Of a DNA stretch of 10,584 nt, positions 1 through 7,039 are shown piece by piece. The notes beneath the pieces were generated by a model. That model was not told the origin of the DNA and ran no database searches. It was given only the letters and a program-made list of their open reading frames with translations. The DNA lies in NCBI GenBank assembly GCA_002383665.1, contig DFZI01000096.1:1-10584 (forward strand). Reading direction: 5' to 3'. The position numbers were made by a program, and so were the translations under genes. The DNA comes from Dehalococcoidia bacterium UBA4060 (GTDB taxonomy: Bacteria; Chloroflexota; Dehalococcoidia; GIF9; UBA5629). Position 1 is the stretch's first letter. Each line of letters opens with the position of its first letter.

Positions 1-2310
1 GATGATCGCCGGGATGAAGTCATCACGTATGTGAACCAGAAATACGGGATGGACCATGTCGCACAGATCATTACATTCGGCACCTTAGGTGCACGGGCTG
101 CTATCAAAGATGTGGGCCGTGCATTAGGCATGAATTACGGGACGGTCGATCAGATAGCGAGGATGATACCTTCCAGACCCAATATACATCTGGAAGAAGC
201 GATGCTCGAGGTAAAAGAGCTCCAAGAATTATATGCTGCCGATGAATCGCTGCGCAGATTAATTGACACCGCCAAAAAGCTGGAGGGCATTTCCCGTCAT
301 TTCAGTACCCATGCTGCGGGTGTTGTAATTTCACGTGATCCTCTGACTCAATATCTCCCTTTGCAGCGTTCCAGCAGGGATAGTGGCCAGAGCTCAACCA
401 TGACCCAGTTTTCTATGGATAACGTTGCCAAGCTGGGATTGCTGAAAATGGACTTTTTAGGATTGGCCAACTTGACCCTACTGGCCAAGACAAAGGAGGC
501 AATCCTGCAGAACCGCGGCATTAAACTGAACTTATCAGATATTTCACTTGATGATAAGCCCACTTTTGACCTGCTATCCTCAGGGGAAACCACAGGTATC
601 TTTCAGCTTGAAAGTCCCGGAATGCGTCGCTATATCAAAGAGCTTAAGCCAACCAAATTCACAGACATTTCAGCCATGGTAGCACTTTACCGCCCCGGAC
701 CGATGGAACAAATACCAACTTTCATCAGAGCCAAACAGGGTGTGGAGAAAGAGCGCTACCCGCATGAGGACCTTATACCCATACTTGCAGATACTTACGG
801 TGTTATCGTTTATCAGGACCAGGTACTTTTCATCGTGAGGCAGTTTGCCGGCTACAGCCTCGGGCATGCTGATATTATACGCAAGGCGATGGGCAAGAAA
901 ATACCTGAGGTTATGAAGAAGGAAAAGATCAACTTCATCGAAGGGGCTAAAACCAGGGGCTATTCTGAGGATGACGCTAACGCGATATTTGCCCTGATAG
1001 AACCTTTCGCCGGGTATGCATTCAATAAAGCCCATAGCGTCAGCTATGCACGTATTGCCTATGAAACAGCTTTCCTCAAAGCTAATTACCCCATTGAATA
1101 CATGTGTGCTTTCCTCAATACATATTATGACAAGACAGACAGACTGGTGGCCGCAATTATCGAGTGCCGCCGTATGGGGATTGAAGTTCTACAGCCTGAT
1201 ATTAATCAAAGTTTTACCAGCTTTACAATTGAGTCTGGTGAAGGTAAAAAATCAATCCGCTATGGGCTCACAGCGATTAAGAATGTCGGCTCCAACGCTG
1301 TTGAACCGATTATCAGTGTCAGAAATGCAGGAGGAAAATTCAAATCCATCGAGGACTTCTGCTGCAGGGTCGACCTACGATCGGTGAATAAGAAGGTTGT
1401 CGAAAGTCTTATCAAAGCTGGCGTCTTTGATTGTCTGGGGCAGCGCGGTGCCTTACTCACAGCCCTGGATGACATCGTTTCATTTTCACTGCGGGAACAA
1501 AAACAGAGAGAGACCGGACAGGCCAGTATGTTTGACCTCCTGTCTGAAAGTAATGATGTACCGCTGCCGGCTTTGAATTTACAGCCACATGATGTGCAAC
1601 TTCAGCAGAAGCTTGAATGGGAAAAGGAGCTGATGGGTGTGTATTTCTCCGAACATCCCCTCACTGCTCTTGCGTCTAAACTATCTGAGCTGGCCAGCAT
1701 ACTTTGTGGAGAAATAACAACAGACATGACAGGCGAAAAGGTCACTGTTGCCGGGATGGTTTCATCGGTCCGCCATGCTACAACTAAAAATAATCGTGTC
1801 TTCGTAATAGTCAATTTTGAAGATCTCAATGGCAACATAGAAATAACAGTCTGGTCAGATGTCTACGCACAATCACAGGATCTGTGGACAGAGGGCAGCA
1901 TCCTTGTGATCGACGGCATTGTCAGGGTAAGGGAAGACAGAATCAGCCTGAGCTGTATTAAAGCACGCAGGTTAGAATCCGACCGGGTAAATACCAATGA
2001 GCCAAAGGCAAGTAGCATTCATCCAACGTCACCGGATAATGGCAACGGGAATAACGGTAAGAATAGCAATGGTAACTATGCGACATCGCCTAAAACCCTG
2101 GTCATTAATATATCCCAGAGTGAAGATAGTAACAAGGATCTTGAATACTTGAAAAAGATCGTGGATGTTTTGAAGAGGTATCCTGGTAAAGACACAGTCC
2201 AGCTTGCTATACGTCAGGATGACAAGGTAACACACATGGATATCCCCGATATCAAGGTGGAATACTGTAATGATCTTGTCAGAGAACTGGCTGCTCTCCA
2301 GTGCCAGTGA
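1..2310 (+). CDS. dnaE: DNA polymerase III subunit alpha, C-terminal part (5' end cut by window)
   Basis: This is the replicative DNA polymerase catalytic subunit. The frame is open from base 1, and the first residues DDRRDEV follow directly after the usual PDIDxDF motif, so the first two catalytic aspartates lie just upstream of the window. GTG at 31 is an internal Val codon, not a start. Visible in order are the palm/fingers segment with ITFGT (about nt 73-87), the third catalytic Asp in KMDFLGL (Asp codon 451-453), GIFQLES and YRPGPM in the fingers, and the helix-hairpin-helix region at about 1336-1440. An OB-fold domain follows at about 1735-1980. An Asn/Gly-rich linker (about 2014-2090) then leads to a small C-terminal domain ending at TGA 2308-2310. 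About 769 residues are present of a protein usually near 1150. It is convergent with the macro-domain gene. There is no sign of damage. Confidence 0.97.
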   Translation, partial: DDRRDEVITYVNQKYGMDHVAQIITFGTLGARAAIKDVGRALGMNYGTVDQIARMIPSRPNIHLEEAMLEVKELQELYAADESLRRLIDTAKKLEGISRHFSTHAAGVVISRDPLTQYLPLQRSSRDSGQSSTMTQFSMDNVAKLGLLKMDFLGLANLTLLAKTKEAILQNRGIKLNLSDISLDDKPTFDLLSSGETTGIFQLESPGMRRYIKELKPTKFTDISAMVALYRPGPMEQIPTFIRAKQGVEKERYPHEDLIPILADTYGVIVYQDQVLFIVRQFAGYSLGHADIIRKAMGKKIPEVMKKEKINFIEGAKTRGYSEDDANAIFALIEPFAGYAFNKAHSVSYARIAYETAFLKANYPIEYMCAFLNTYYDKTDRLVAAIIECRRMGIEVLQPDINQSFTSFTIESGEGKKSIRYGLTAIKNVGSNAVEPIISVRNAGGKFKSIEDFCCRVDLRSVNKKVVESLIKAGVFDCLGQRGALLTALDDIVSFSLREQKQRETGQASMFDLLSESNDVPLPALNLQPHDVQLQQKLEWEKELMGVYFSEHPLTALASKLSELASILCGEITTDMTGEKVTVAGMVSSVRHATTKNNRVFVIVNFEDLNGNIEITVWSDVYAQSQDLWTEGSILVIDGIVRVREDRISLSCIKARRLESDRVNTNEPKASSIHPTSPDNGNGNNGKNSNGNYATSPKTLVINISQSEDSNKDLEYLKKIVDVLKRYPGKDTVQLAIRQDDKVTHMDIPDIKVEYCNDLVRELAALQCQ

Positions 2311-2331
2311 GAGGTCTGACCTCAGCACTGG
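2304..2331 (+). terminator. hairpin over the dnaE stop codon, possible terminator
   Basis: An inverted repeat has an outer stem CCAGTG (2304-2309) with CACTGG (2326-2331) and an inner stem GAGGT (2311-2315) with ACCTC (2319-2323). The loop is 3 nt and a small A/AG internal bulge separates the two stems. The dnaE stop codon (2308-2310) lies in the 5' arm. A second, imperfect inverted repeat (CTGGTGG / CAACCAG, about 2328-2347) overlaps its 3' side. No T-run follows on either strand, so intrinsic termination is uncertain. It sits between two convergent genes, where a bidirectional terminator would be expected. Confidence 0.4.
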
Positions 2332-2377
2332 TGGTATTAATCAACCAGCCTAATACATCAATATATTTGAACTAGCT

Positions 2378-2950
2378 CTAAGCCCATTTATTATATTTAG
2401 TGGCCAATTTTTTCAGCTCACGTGTATAAATATCATATGAATTATTGTCATAGAGGACAAAGCGAACTTCATTTATAGAGGTACTTTCATGTTCAATATA
2501 ATCGACTACTGTGGAAATTGCCACACTCGCAGCCAGATCTGCCGGATACCCATAAATACCGGTGCTTATAGCAGGGAAAGCTATGCTCCTTAAATTGCTG
2601 GCCGTAGCCAGACTAAGACTCTCTCTGTAACATGAGGCAAGAACGTCCGCTTCATGTGACTTCCCGCCATGCCAGACCGGACCAACAGTGTGAATGACAT
2701 GTTTAGCAGCCAGCTTGCCCGCCCCTGTTAAAACCGCTTTTCCCGGTGGCAACCGGCCAATGTTAGCCACAATCCTGCGGCAATCTTCAAGAATGGCAGG
2801 GCCTCCAGCGCGATGGATAGCGCCATCAACACCACCTCCACCCATCAAACTTGAATTGGCCGCATTTACTATAGCGTCCGCTTTCTCACAGGTAATATCT
2901 CCCAGCACCGCCTTAATACGTGTATTTTTTACATTTACCTCTTCCATCAT
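2378..2950 (-). CDS. macro-domain protein, probable O-acetyl-ADP-ribose / mono-ADP-ribosyl hydrolase
   Basis: A single macro domain of the MacroD/YmdB type fills the 190-residue protein. It binds ADP-ribose and in this family hydrolyses O-acetyl-ADP-ribose or removes ADP-ribose from proteins. Visible motifs are GDIT (17-20), NAAN (29-32), the Gly-rich GGGGVDGAIHRAGG loop (37-50) with the catalytic-type Asp42, HTVGP (87-91) and the phosphate-binding STGIYGYP (129-136). The C-terminal LYDNNSYDIY strand-helix is also typical. The ATG at 2950 has GAGG (minus strand, 2960-2963) 9 nt upstream; a second ATG at 2947 is equally possible. It is the last gene of the zinc-ribbon, comF, hpf run, 23 nt after hpf. 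The activity is a family assignment and the substrate is unknown. Confidence 0.93.
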   Translation of the reverse strand: MMEEVNVKNTRIKAVLGDITCEKADAIVNAANSSLMGGGGVDGAIHRAGGPAILEDCRRIVANIGRLPPGKAVLTGAGKLAAKHVIHTVGPVWHGGKSHEADVLASCYRESLSLATASNLRSIAFPAISTGIYGYPADLAASVAISTVVDYIEHESTSINEVRFVLYDNNSYDIYTRELKKLATKYNKWA

Positions 2951-2973
2951 TTGTCACAACCTCGGATAGCCCA

Positions 2974-3528
2974 TCAGGCCAGTTCAGGTAATATCAATCC
3001 GTACTTCCCATCTTTTCGTCGGTATAACACATTGACTGACTTATCTTCAATGCTTGCGAAGATGAAAAAATCATGACCGATGAATTCCATCTGGTCGATG
3101 GCCTGCTCAACGGTCATGGGTTTAATCAGAAACCTTTTCGTCTTAATTATTTCTGCCCCGTCTGCTCTGTCGCTCTTGCTGATGTCAACATCTGCCGGCA
3201 CTCTGATCGTTTCAGCAGGCCGTCCTTTAGCCACTTCATACCGCTTCTTGTACCTGATGACCTGACGTTCCACGATTCCAGCGACTTCGTCAATAGCAGC
3301 CTTTATATTTTCATCTTTATGCTCACCCCTGATCAGAAAACCATTAATCTTAAGAGTAACCTGAGCAGAGAAATCATGCTGGCGTGACCTGGATTTTTCC
3401 TCGGTCAGCTCCACCTTAATATTGTTGATACTGGCAAGGTATTTATTCAGCTTCCCCAGTTTTTTTTCAGCATAATGTTTAACATCGTCATCTGCTTGCA
3501 GGTTTTTGAATAAGACTTCTATCTCCAT
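2974..3528 (-). CDS. hpf: ribosome hibernation promoting factor, long form
   Basis: This 184-residue protein has the two domains of long HPF (also called YfiA-type or ribosome-associated inhibitor). The N-terminal domain (about 1-100), MEIEVLFKNLQ onward, binds the decoding region of the 30S subunit. The C-terminal domain (about 127-184), with TKRFLIKPMTVEQAIDQME and VLYRRKDGKYGLI, dimerises to give 100S ribosomes. I chose the ATG at 3528, not an upstream in-frame ATG at 3639. It matches the family N-terminus, and it has a strong Shine-Dalgarno (CAGGAG on the minus strand, 3535-3540) with 6 nt spacing. The longer version would overlap comF by over 100 nt and add a Cys-rich non-homologous stretch. 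Its A overlaps the last base of the comF stop codon (TGATG), so translational coupling is likely. Confidence 0.95.
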   Translation of the reverse strand: MEIEVLFKNLQADDDVKHYAEKKLGKLNKYLASINNIKVELTEEKSRSRQHDFSAQVTLKINGFLIRGEHKDENIKAAIDEVAGIVERQVIRYKKRYEVAKGRPAETIRVPADVDISKSDRADGAEIIKTKRFLIKPMTVEQAIDQMEFIGHDFFIFASIEDKSVNVLYRRKDGKYGLILPELA

Positions 3529-4244
3529 CACAAACTCCTGTTTAATACTTCTCTTGCCAGCGTTATTCCAAAGGCACGTTTTACCCCTGCCTTTTTCAAT
3601 GATCTTGCACACGCATCCAACGTCGCACCTGATGTACAAACATCGTCAACAATCATAATATCCTTCCCCCTGACCAGGCTACTCCCGCAGAAAAATACAT
3701 CCTCAACATTATGCCTGCGTTCATCAACGGAAACAGTCCTTGTCTGAGGTTCATTATCAATCACCCTTTCGATAGCACCTTTTAGCATCGGAACACCTGT
3801 GATCTCCGACATGCTCATAGCCAGTAACTCAGACTGGTTATATCCTCTCTGTCTGAAGCGCTTCGGGTGTAATGGTACCGGGACAAGATAATCGCCGCTG
3901 AGATTATTTTCGCTATAATATGCAGCCATATATTTACCCAGTAATCCAGATATAGCTCGCAGGTTATAATACTTTAATTCATGGACAGCAGCCCGAATCA
4001 TGCCCTCAAAAATAAAAACAGACCTGATACTGTCAATGCCGTTTTGTTTTTTCCAGCATTCTGAGCAGTAGAGAGCACTTGGTTCCGGTTTACCGCACCT
4101 CTGACATACGGGAGGCAACAATCTGGGAAGTTTTTTCTCGCAATCTGCGCAAATAAATTCACCAAATTTACCGCAGCCGATGCACACACCGGGGAATATA
4201 AATTTAATGACTTCACTCTGGAGCTGTTTTAACCAACCGGTCAA
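3528..4244 (-). CDS. comF: ComF-family amidophosphoribosyltransferase-like protein
   Basis: A double zinc ribbon is followed by a type I phosphoribosyltransferase domain, in 238 residues. Cysteines occur as CIGC/CADC (21, 24, 32, 35) and CQRC/CSEC (47, 50, 60, 63). The conserved VPVPLHPKRFRQRGYNQSELLA block is at 121-142, and the PRPP-binding motif IMIVDDVCTSGATL is at 197-210. In naturally competent bacteria ComF is needed for DNA uptake. In most others it is a conserved PRTase of unclear substrate, and no other competence gene is seen here. The start is TTG at 4244, supported by GGAG (4253-4256, minus) 8 nt upstream and by the usual distance (about 20 residues) to the first CxxC. A nearby ATG at 4249 is out of frame and stops after two codons. 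It shares one base with hpf and lies 47 nt after the zinc-ribbon gene. Confidence 0.93.
   Translation of the reverse strand: MTGWLKQLQSEVIKFIFPGVCIGCGKFGEFICADCEKKLPRLLPPVCQRCGKPEPSALYCSECWKKQNGIDSIRSVFIFEGMIRAAVHELKYYNLRAISGLLGKYMAAYYSENNLSGDYLVPVPLHPKRFRQRGYNQSELLAMSMSEITGVPMLKGAIERVIDNEPQTRTVSVDERRHNVEDVFFCGSSLVRGKDIMIVDDVCTSGATLDACARSLKKAGVKRAFGITLAREVLNRSL
3535..3540 (-). promoter_or_regulatory. ribosome binding site of hpf
   Basis: The minus strand reads CAGGAG, then 6 nt, then ATG at 3528. The site lies inside the last codons of comF and decides the short hpf start. Together with the one-base stop/start overlap it suggests hpf is translated both by reinitiation and by direct entry. 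Confidence 0.8.
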
Positions 4245-4252
4245 AACATCAA

Positions 4253-4256
4253 CTCC
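4253..4256 (-). promoter_or_regulatory. ribosome binding site that fixes the comF TTG start
   Basis: GGAG on the minus strand lies 8 nt before TTG 4244. No in-frame ATG or GTG with a comparable site occurs nearby upstream. The out-of-frame ATG at 4249 would be only 3 nt away and is followed by TGA. Confidence 0.6.
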
Positions 4257-4291
4257 ATAACTAACCTTTTGTTTCCGCCCGTTTTACGATA

Positions 4292-4504
4292 TTAATGGGT
4301 GCGAAGGGTATGACTGGCTCCACTAAAGATCGGCTCATTCAAGTAAATATCACCGTTCCTGATTTTCAGGTTAAAACCGCATTCAGGGTTGGTGCATACC
4401 CACGCCTTATACTGTATCGCTGCCCCCTGGCTGCCAAAATCAGACAGCGGAATTAAATCACCGACTTTGCATTTTAAACACTTTGGAAAAGAATAGTTTT
4501 CCAC
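4292..4504 (-). CDS. small zinc-ribbon protein, function unknown
   Basis: This is a 70-residue protein with four cysteines spaced like a zinc ribbon: CLKC (9, 12) and CTNPEC (37, 42). Between them is a short hydrophilic strand region, and beta-rich sequence follows (FNLKIRNGDIYL). No catalytic motif, membrane segment or signal peptide is visible. It starts with GTG at 4504, set by an exceptionally good Shine-Dalgarno (AGGAGGT, 4514-4520 minus strand) 9 nt away. It is the first gene of the run that continues into comF, hpf and the macro-domain gene, and it has its own promoter just upstream. I do not recognise the family. A nucleic-acid or protein binding role is only suggested by the fold. 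Confidence 0.85.
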   Translation of the reverse strand: MENYSFPKCLKCKVGDLIPLSDFGSQGAAIQYKAWVCTNPECGFNLKIRNGDIYLNEPIFSGASHTLRTH

Positions 4505-4513
4505 TATTTTTCC

Positions 4514-4520
4514 ACCTCCT
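4514..4520 (-). promoter_or_regulatory. strong ribosome binding site setting a GTG start
   Basis: The minus strand reads AGGAGGT, inside a longer GGAGGAGGTGG run, 9 nt before GTG 4504. It is the best Shine-Dalgarno in the window. Confidence 0.85.
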
Positions 4521-4534
4521 CCAAGGATGGCTAA

Positions 4535-4564
4535 AGTATAGCATTATTAGAAAATTTATAGCAA
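4535..4564 (-). promoter_or_regulatory. sigma70-type promoter of the zinc-ribbon/comF/hpf/macro run
   Basis: On the minus strand a -35 box TTGCTA (4559-4564) and a -10 box TATACT (4535-4540) are separated by 18 nt. The -10 carries an extended TG (TGCTATACT). The predicted start near 4528 gives a leader of about 24 nt containing the AGGAGGT site. It lies in the 97-nt gap after the phosphodiesterase gene, so read-through from upstream is also possible. Confidence 0.6.
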
Positions 4565-4601
4565 ATAATTAGGGCTAATAGACGGTTTATCGATAGAAAT
4601 A

Positions 4602-5189
4602 TCAGGCTCTGAACTTAAATTCGGATAGTTTTGTATACAGAGGTCCATGAGTCGTCAGGGTACTTTTCATCAGGGCAATGTGCCCAACAGCAAAGCTGCA
4701 ACTGGGTTCAAAACTCACACCTTGAATTTTACCCGCAAATTCCAGCCTGCACTGCAGTGAACACTCGTCTCTCAGACGCGCTAATGTGAGATGCGCCGTA
4801 AAAGGACGATCCTCTTGAGGGAATCCTTCATGTGCCAGCGATTTATCGATCTCTTTCTGTAAACCGATCAAACTATCAAGATCCCCATCCAATCCCAGCC
4901 AGAAAACGCGGGCCCTTTTATAATTGGGGAAACAGCCCGTTTGCCCGGTTGATATAGTGAATGGCTTACAACCGGCAGCACATATATTCAATACCCGCTT
5001 GACAATTTCAAGCCTCGCCAGAGTTTGGTCACCCAGAAATTTCAGCGTAATGTGTATAGATTCCGGATCAACCCATTTTACAAATGTAAATCGGGAGGTC
5101 TTAAGACCCGTCTGGAATATTTCGATCTTTTTCTTCAACTCCGCGGGCAATTCAATCGCAATAAAAGACCTGACCTGATCATTATCCAT
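4602..5189 (-). CDS. thpR: RNA 2',3'-cyclic phosphodiesterase (2'-5' RNA ligase family)
   Basis: This is a member of the 2H phosphoesterase superfamily, 195 residues. The two catalytic HxTx motifs are present: HITL at 46-49 and HLTL at 133-136, each in its usual strand context (SIHITLKFLG and FTAHLTLAR). The N-terminus RSFIAIELP is characteristic of the bacterial LigT/ThpR group. Members open 2',3'-cyclic phosphates of RNA ends and can reversibly join tRNA halves through a 2'-5' link; the physiological substrate is unsettled. ATG at 5189 lies 3 nt after the amidohydrolase stop, with a weak GGGAA site inside that gene. The two genes are therefore probably one transcript with coupled translation. 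The metabolic link to the amidohydrolase is not obvious. Confidence 0.94.
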   Translation of the reverse strand: MDNDQVRSFIAIELPAELKKKIEIFQTGLKTSRFTFVKWVDPESIHITLKFLGDQTLARLEIVKRVLNICAAGCKPFTISTGQTGCFPNYKRARVFWLGLDGDLDSLIGLQKEIDKSLAHEGFPQEDRPFTAHLTLARLRDECSLQCRLEFAGKIQGVSFEPSCSFAVGHIALMKSTLTTHGPLYTKLSEFKFRA

Positions 5190-5192
5190 TAA

Positions 5193-6044
5193 TTATTCCC
5201 GCTTTTCCAACTGAAATAAATGTACAGCATTTTGATAAAGGATGGCCTTGCTGTCAGCCTGGCTCAATGAGCCTGATGCAATATGTAGAAGCACCCTCGA
5301 TTGATCCAGCAGTGGCCAGTCGGTCCCATACAATAATTTCCGGCTGCCGCAGATACCATTAACGGTGGTGTAGACACCAGGTCCGTACAGGAACGGTGCA
5401 GCGGCAGTATCATAATACACATTCCCCAGAATGGATCGCACCTCCGGCATCAGCTCGTAAAACGGCAGTCCTCCACCGAAATGTGCAAGTATAATCTGCA
5501 AATCAGGATAATGCTTGACGAAGGTATAAAGGCGTCCAGGTGTAACATTGCCTTTTCCCTTATATTCATGCCCGACAGGCTCAGAAGCATGGATAGAGAA
5601 GACTGCATTGTTTTTCTTAATGAAATCTACCAGCGGATCAAGTAAATCACTATTGTCCAGGTCGAAGCCTTGGACATCCGGCCTGAGTTCACCAACACCA
5701 CGTATGCCATGTTTAAAGCATCTATCCATCTCCGCAATTGCCTTCTCTGGCTCACGTGGCTGGATAGAGCAGAATCCTATCAGCCGGCCAGGATATTTCA
5801 ATATTGACTCTATAATGTAGTCATTGCTCCTGCAGCACAGATCATGACTGGTCCAACCTATATTTTGTACAACTGAAATATCTATACCATTGGCATCCAT
5901 GCTTTGCAACAGATCTTCAACCCCTCGTAACTTAGCTACATGGTCACCATATAACAAATTAAAGCAGGCGTCATTAGAACAGTAATAATCCCGCCTCGAG
6001 GATATTTCGGGGCTGAAGATGTGTGTGTGAACATCAATAATCAC
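5193..6044 (-). CDS. amidohydrolase-2 family metal-dependent hydrolase (TIM barrel)
   Basis: This is an Amidohydro_2/ACMSD-like hydrolase or decarboxylase of 283 residues from the chosen start. Metal-ligand candidates are the HxH at 6 and 8 (IIDVHTHIF), His152 (FSIHASEP), His188 (ILAHFGGGLP) and Asp242 (LLYGTDWP). Glu119 (GVGELRP) is also conserved in type. The C-terminal NAVHLFQL helix is typical. I start it at GTG 6044, because homologues begin with MIIDxHxH and because a promoter at 6052-6080 puts the RNA start at this GTG. TTG at 6080 would add 12 residues but lies in the -35 box. The added LLIIILA stretch should therefore not be read as a signal sequence. No Shine-Dalgarno precedes either start. 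The substrate cannot be told from sequence. It is followed 3 nt later by the phosphodiesterase gene. Confidence 0.9.
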   Translation of the reverse strand: MIIDVHTHIFSPEISSRRDYYCSNDACFNLLYGDHVAKLRGVEDLLQSMDANGIDISVVQNIGWTSHDLCCRSNDYIIESILKYPGRLIGFCSIQPREPEKAIAEMDRCFKHGIRGVGELRPDVQGFDLDNSDLLDPLVDFIKKNNAVFSIHASEPVGHEYKGKGNVTPGRLYTFVKHYPDLQIILAHFGGGLPFYELMPEVRSILGNVYYDTAAAPFLYGPGVYTTVNGICGSRKLLYGTDWPLLDQSRVLLHIASGSLSQADSKAILYQNAVHLFQLEKRE

Positions 6045-6051
6045 AGCCAAG

Positions 6052-6080
6052 ATTATAATTAAGAGGACTCTGTTTAACAA
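6052..6080 (-). promoter_or_regulatory. promoter of the amidohydrolase/thpR pair, predicted leaderless
   Basis: On the minus strand -35 TTGTTA (6075-6080) and a perfect -10 TATAAT (6052-6057) are 17 nt apart. Seven bases (CTTGGCT) separate the -10 from GTG 6044. The expected transcription start is therefore at 6044-6045, the first base of the start codon or one base before it. Confidence 0.7.
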
Positions 6081-6181
6081 TTATTCTAAAACACTATTGA
6101 TTTGCAGCCTATTAAAATAGACATGTTAAAGGCTGAAGCTTATAATAAATCCGATTCGAACTGTGAAATAGCTCGCATCTA

Positions 6182-6212
6182 TTGGCATATATAAATCGAA
6201 TATCCGTACAAT
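6182..6212 (+). promoter_or_regulatory. possible promoter of the transketolase pair, short or no leader
   Basis: TTGGCA (6182-6187, five of six to the -35 consensus) and TACAAT (6207-6212) are separated by 19 nt, slightly long. Eight bases follow before ATG 6221, so the RNA would begin 0-2 nt before the start codon. No Shine-Dalgarno is present. The region is AT-rich and other -10-like hexamers exist (TATATA at 6188). Confidence 0.4.
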
Positions 6213-6220
6213 ATTATTAT

Positions 6221-7039
6221 ATGGATGAAAACAAAACAGCAGACCTTGAAGCCATGGCCCGGAAGCTCCGCCGGCACGTAATAAACATGATCTACACGGC
6301 TGGCAGCGGACATCCTGGCGGGTCATTGTCAGCCGCAGATATCGTCACTGCACTATATTTCAAAGTCATGCGTCACGACCCCCACAACCCCCATTGGGAG
6401 GACCGTGACCGATTTATCCTGAGCAAAGGGCATGCCGCCCCCATACTATATGCAGCACTCGGTGAATGTGGTTACTTCCCGATTGAGTGGTTTACTACAT
6501 TAAGAAAAACAGGCTCATGCCTTCAGGGTCATACCGACAGCAACCTTACACCTGGCGTTGATGCATCGGCCGGATCCCTTGGGCAGGGATTATCAATAGG
6601 TATTGGCATGGCACTCGCAGCCAGGCTAAACAAGAAAACATATCATACATTTGTATTACTTGGAGACGGTGAATGTGAAGAAGGCCAGGTGTGGGAAGCA
6701 GCGCTCACAGCACCTAATCTAAAAATAAATAACCTCACCGCAATCGTTGATTATAACGGCATACAGCTTGATGGTTTTACCAGGGATATCATGGACCTGG
6801 AACCATTCATCGCCAAATGGAACGCCTTCAAGTGGGATATCATCGAAATCGACGGGCATGACATGGGCCAAATCATTTCAGCACTCACCAAAGCAAAAAC
6901 GGCACAGTCTAAACTTACCGTTATAATTGCTCACACTGTCAAAGGCAAAGGCGTCAGCTTCATGGAAAACAATGTTGACTTCCACGGTAAGGCGCCCAAT
7001 AAAGCAGAAACAGAACAGGCCTTGAAAGAACTGGCATGA
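6221..7039 (+). CDS. transketolase, N-terminal (thiamine diphosphate-binding) subunit
   Basis: This is half of a split transketolase (272 residues from ATG 6221), the non-oxidative pentose phosphate enzyme that moves two-carbon units between sugar phosphates. Conserved elements are AGSGHPGGSLS with His31, SKGHAAP with His71, QGHTD with His104, and the thiamine diphosphate/Mg motif GDGECEEGQ (148 onward) ending in DYNG (Asn179). HTVKGKGVSFME follows near the C-terminus. ATG 6221 fits the family N-terminus and the predicted promoter. A TTG 39 nt upstream is in frame but falls in the -35 box and adds non-homologous residues. The stop overlaps the start of the C-terminal subunit gene (ATGA), giving coupled production of the two halves. 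Split transketolases occur in archaea, Thermotoga-like bacteria and Chloroflexota. Confidence 0.95.
   Translation: MDENKTADLEAMARKLRRHVINMIYTAGSGHPGGSLSAADIVTALYFKVMRHDPHNPHWEDRDRFILSKGHAAPILYAALGECGYFPIEWFTTLRKTGSCLQGHTDSNLTPGVDASAGSLGQGLSIGIGMALAARLNKKTYHTFVLLGDGECEEGQVWEAALTAPNLKINNLTAIVDYNGIQLDGFTRDIMDLEPFIAKWNAFKWDIIEIDGHDMGQIISALTKAKTAQSKLTVIIAHTVKGKGVSFMENNVDFHGKAPNKAETEQALKELA

Noticed and set aside
348..2328. Several antisense open frames inside dnaE, for example 670-1035 and 2029-2328 on the minus strand.
   Set aside because: They are shadows of the conserved polymerase frame, with no ribosome binding site or recognisable protein.
3529..3639. An upstream start for hpf giving a 221-residue protein.
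   Set aside because: The extra 37 residues overlap comF, do not resemble HPF, and the ATG at 3528 has a strong ribosome binding site.
4240..4249. An ATG at 4249 (minus) as the start of comF instead of TTG 4244.
   Set aside because: It is in a different frame and meets TGA after two codons.
6045..6080. A 12-residue hydrophobic N-terminal extension of the amidohydrolase from TTG 6080, looking like a signal or anchor sequence.
   Set aside because: The TTG is part of the -35 box, the -10 box lies inside the extension, there is no Shine-Dalgarno, and family members start just before the HxH motif.
6182..6220. A TTG start for the transketolase N-subunit adding 13 residues.
   Set aside because: The extra residues are unlike the family N-terminus, no ribosome binding site is present, and the stretch contains the likely promoter.
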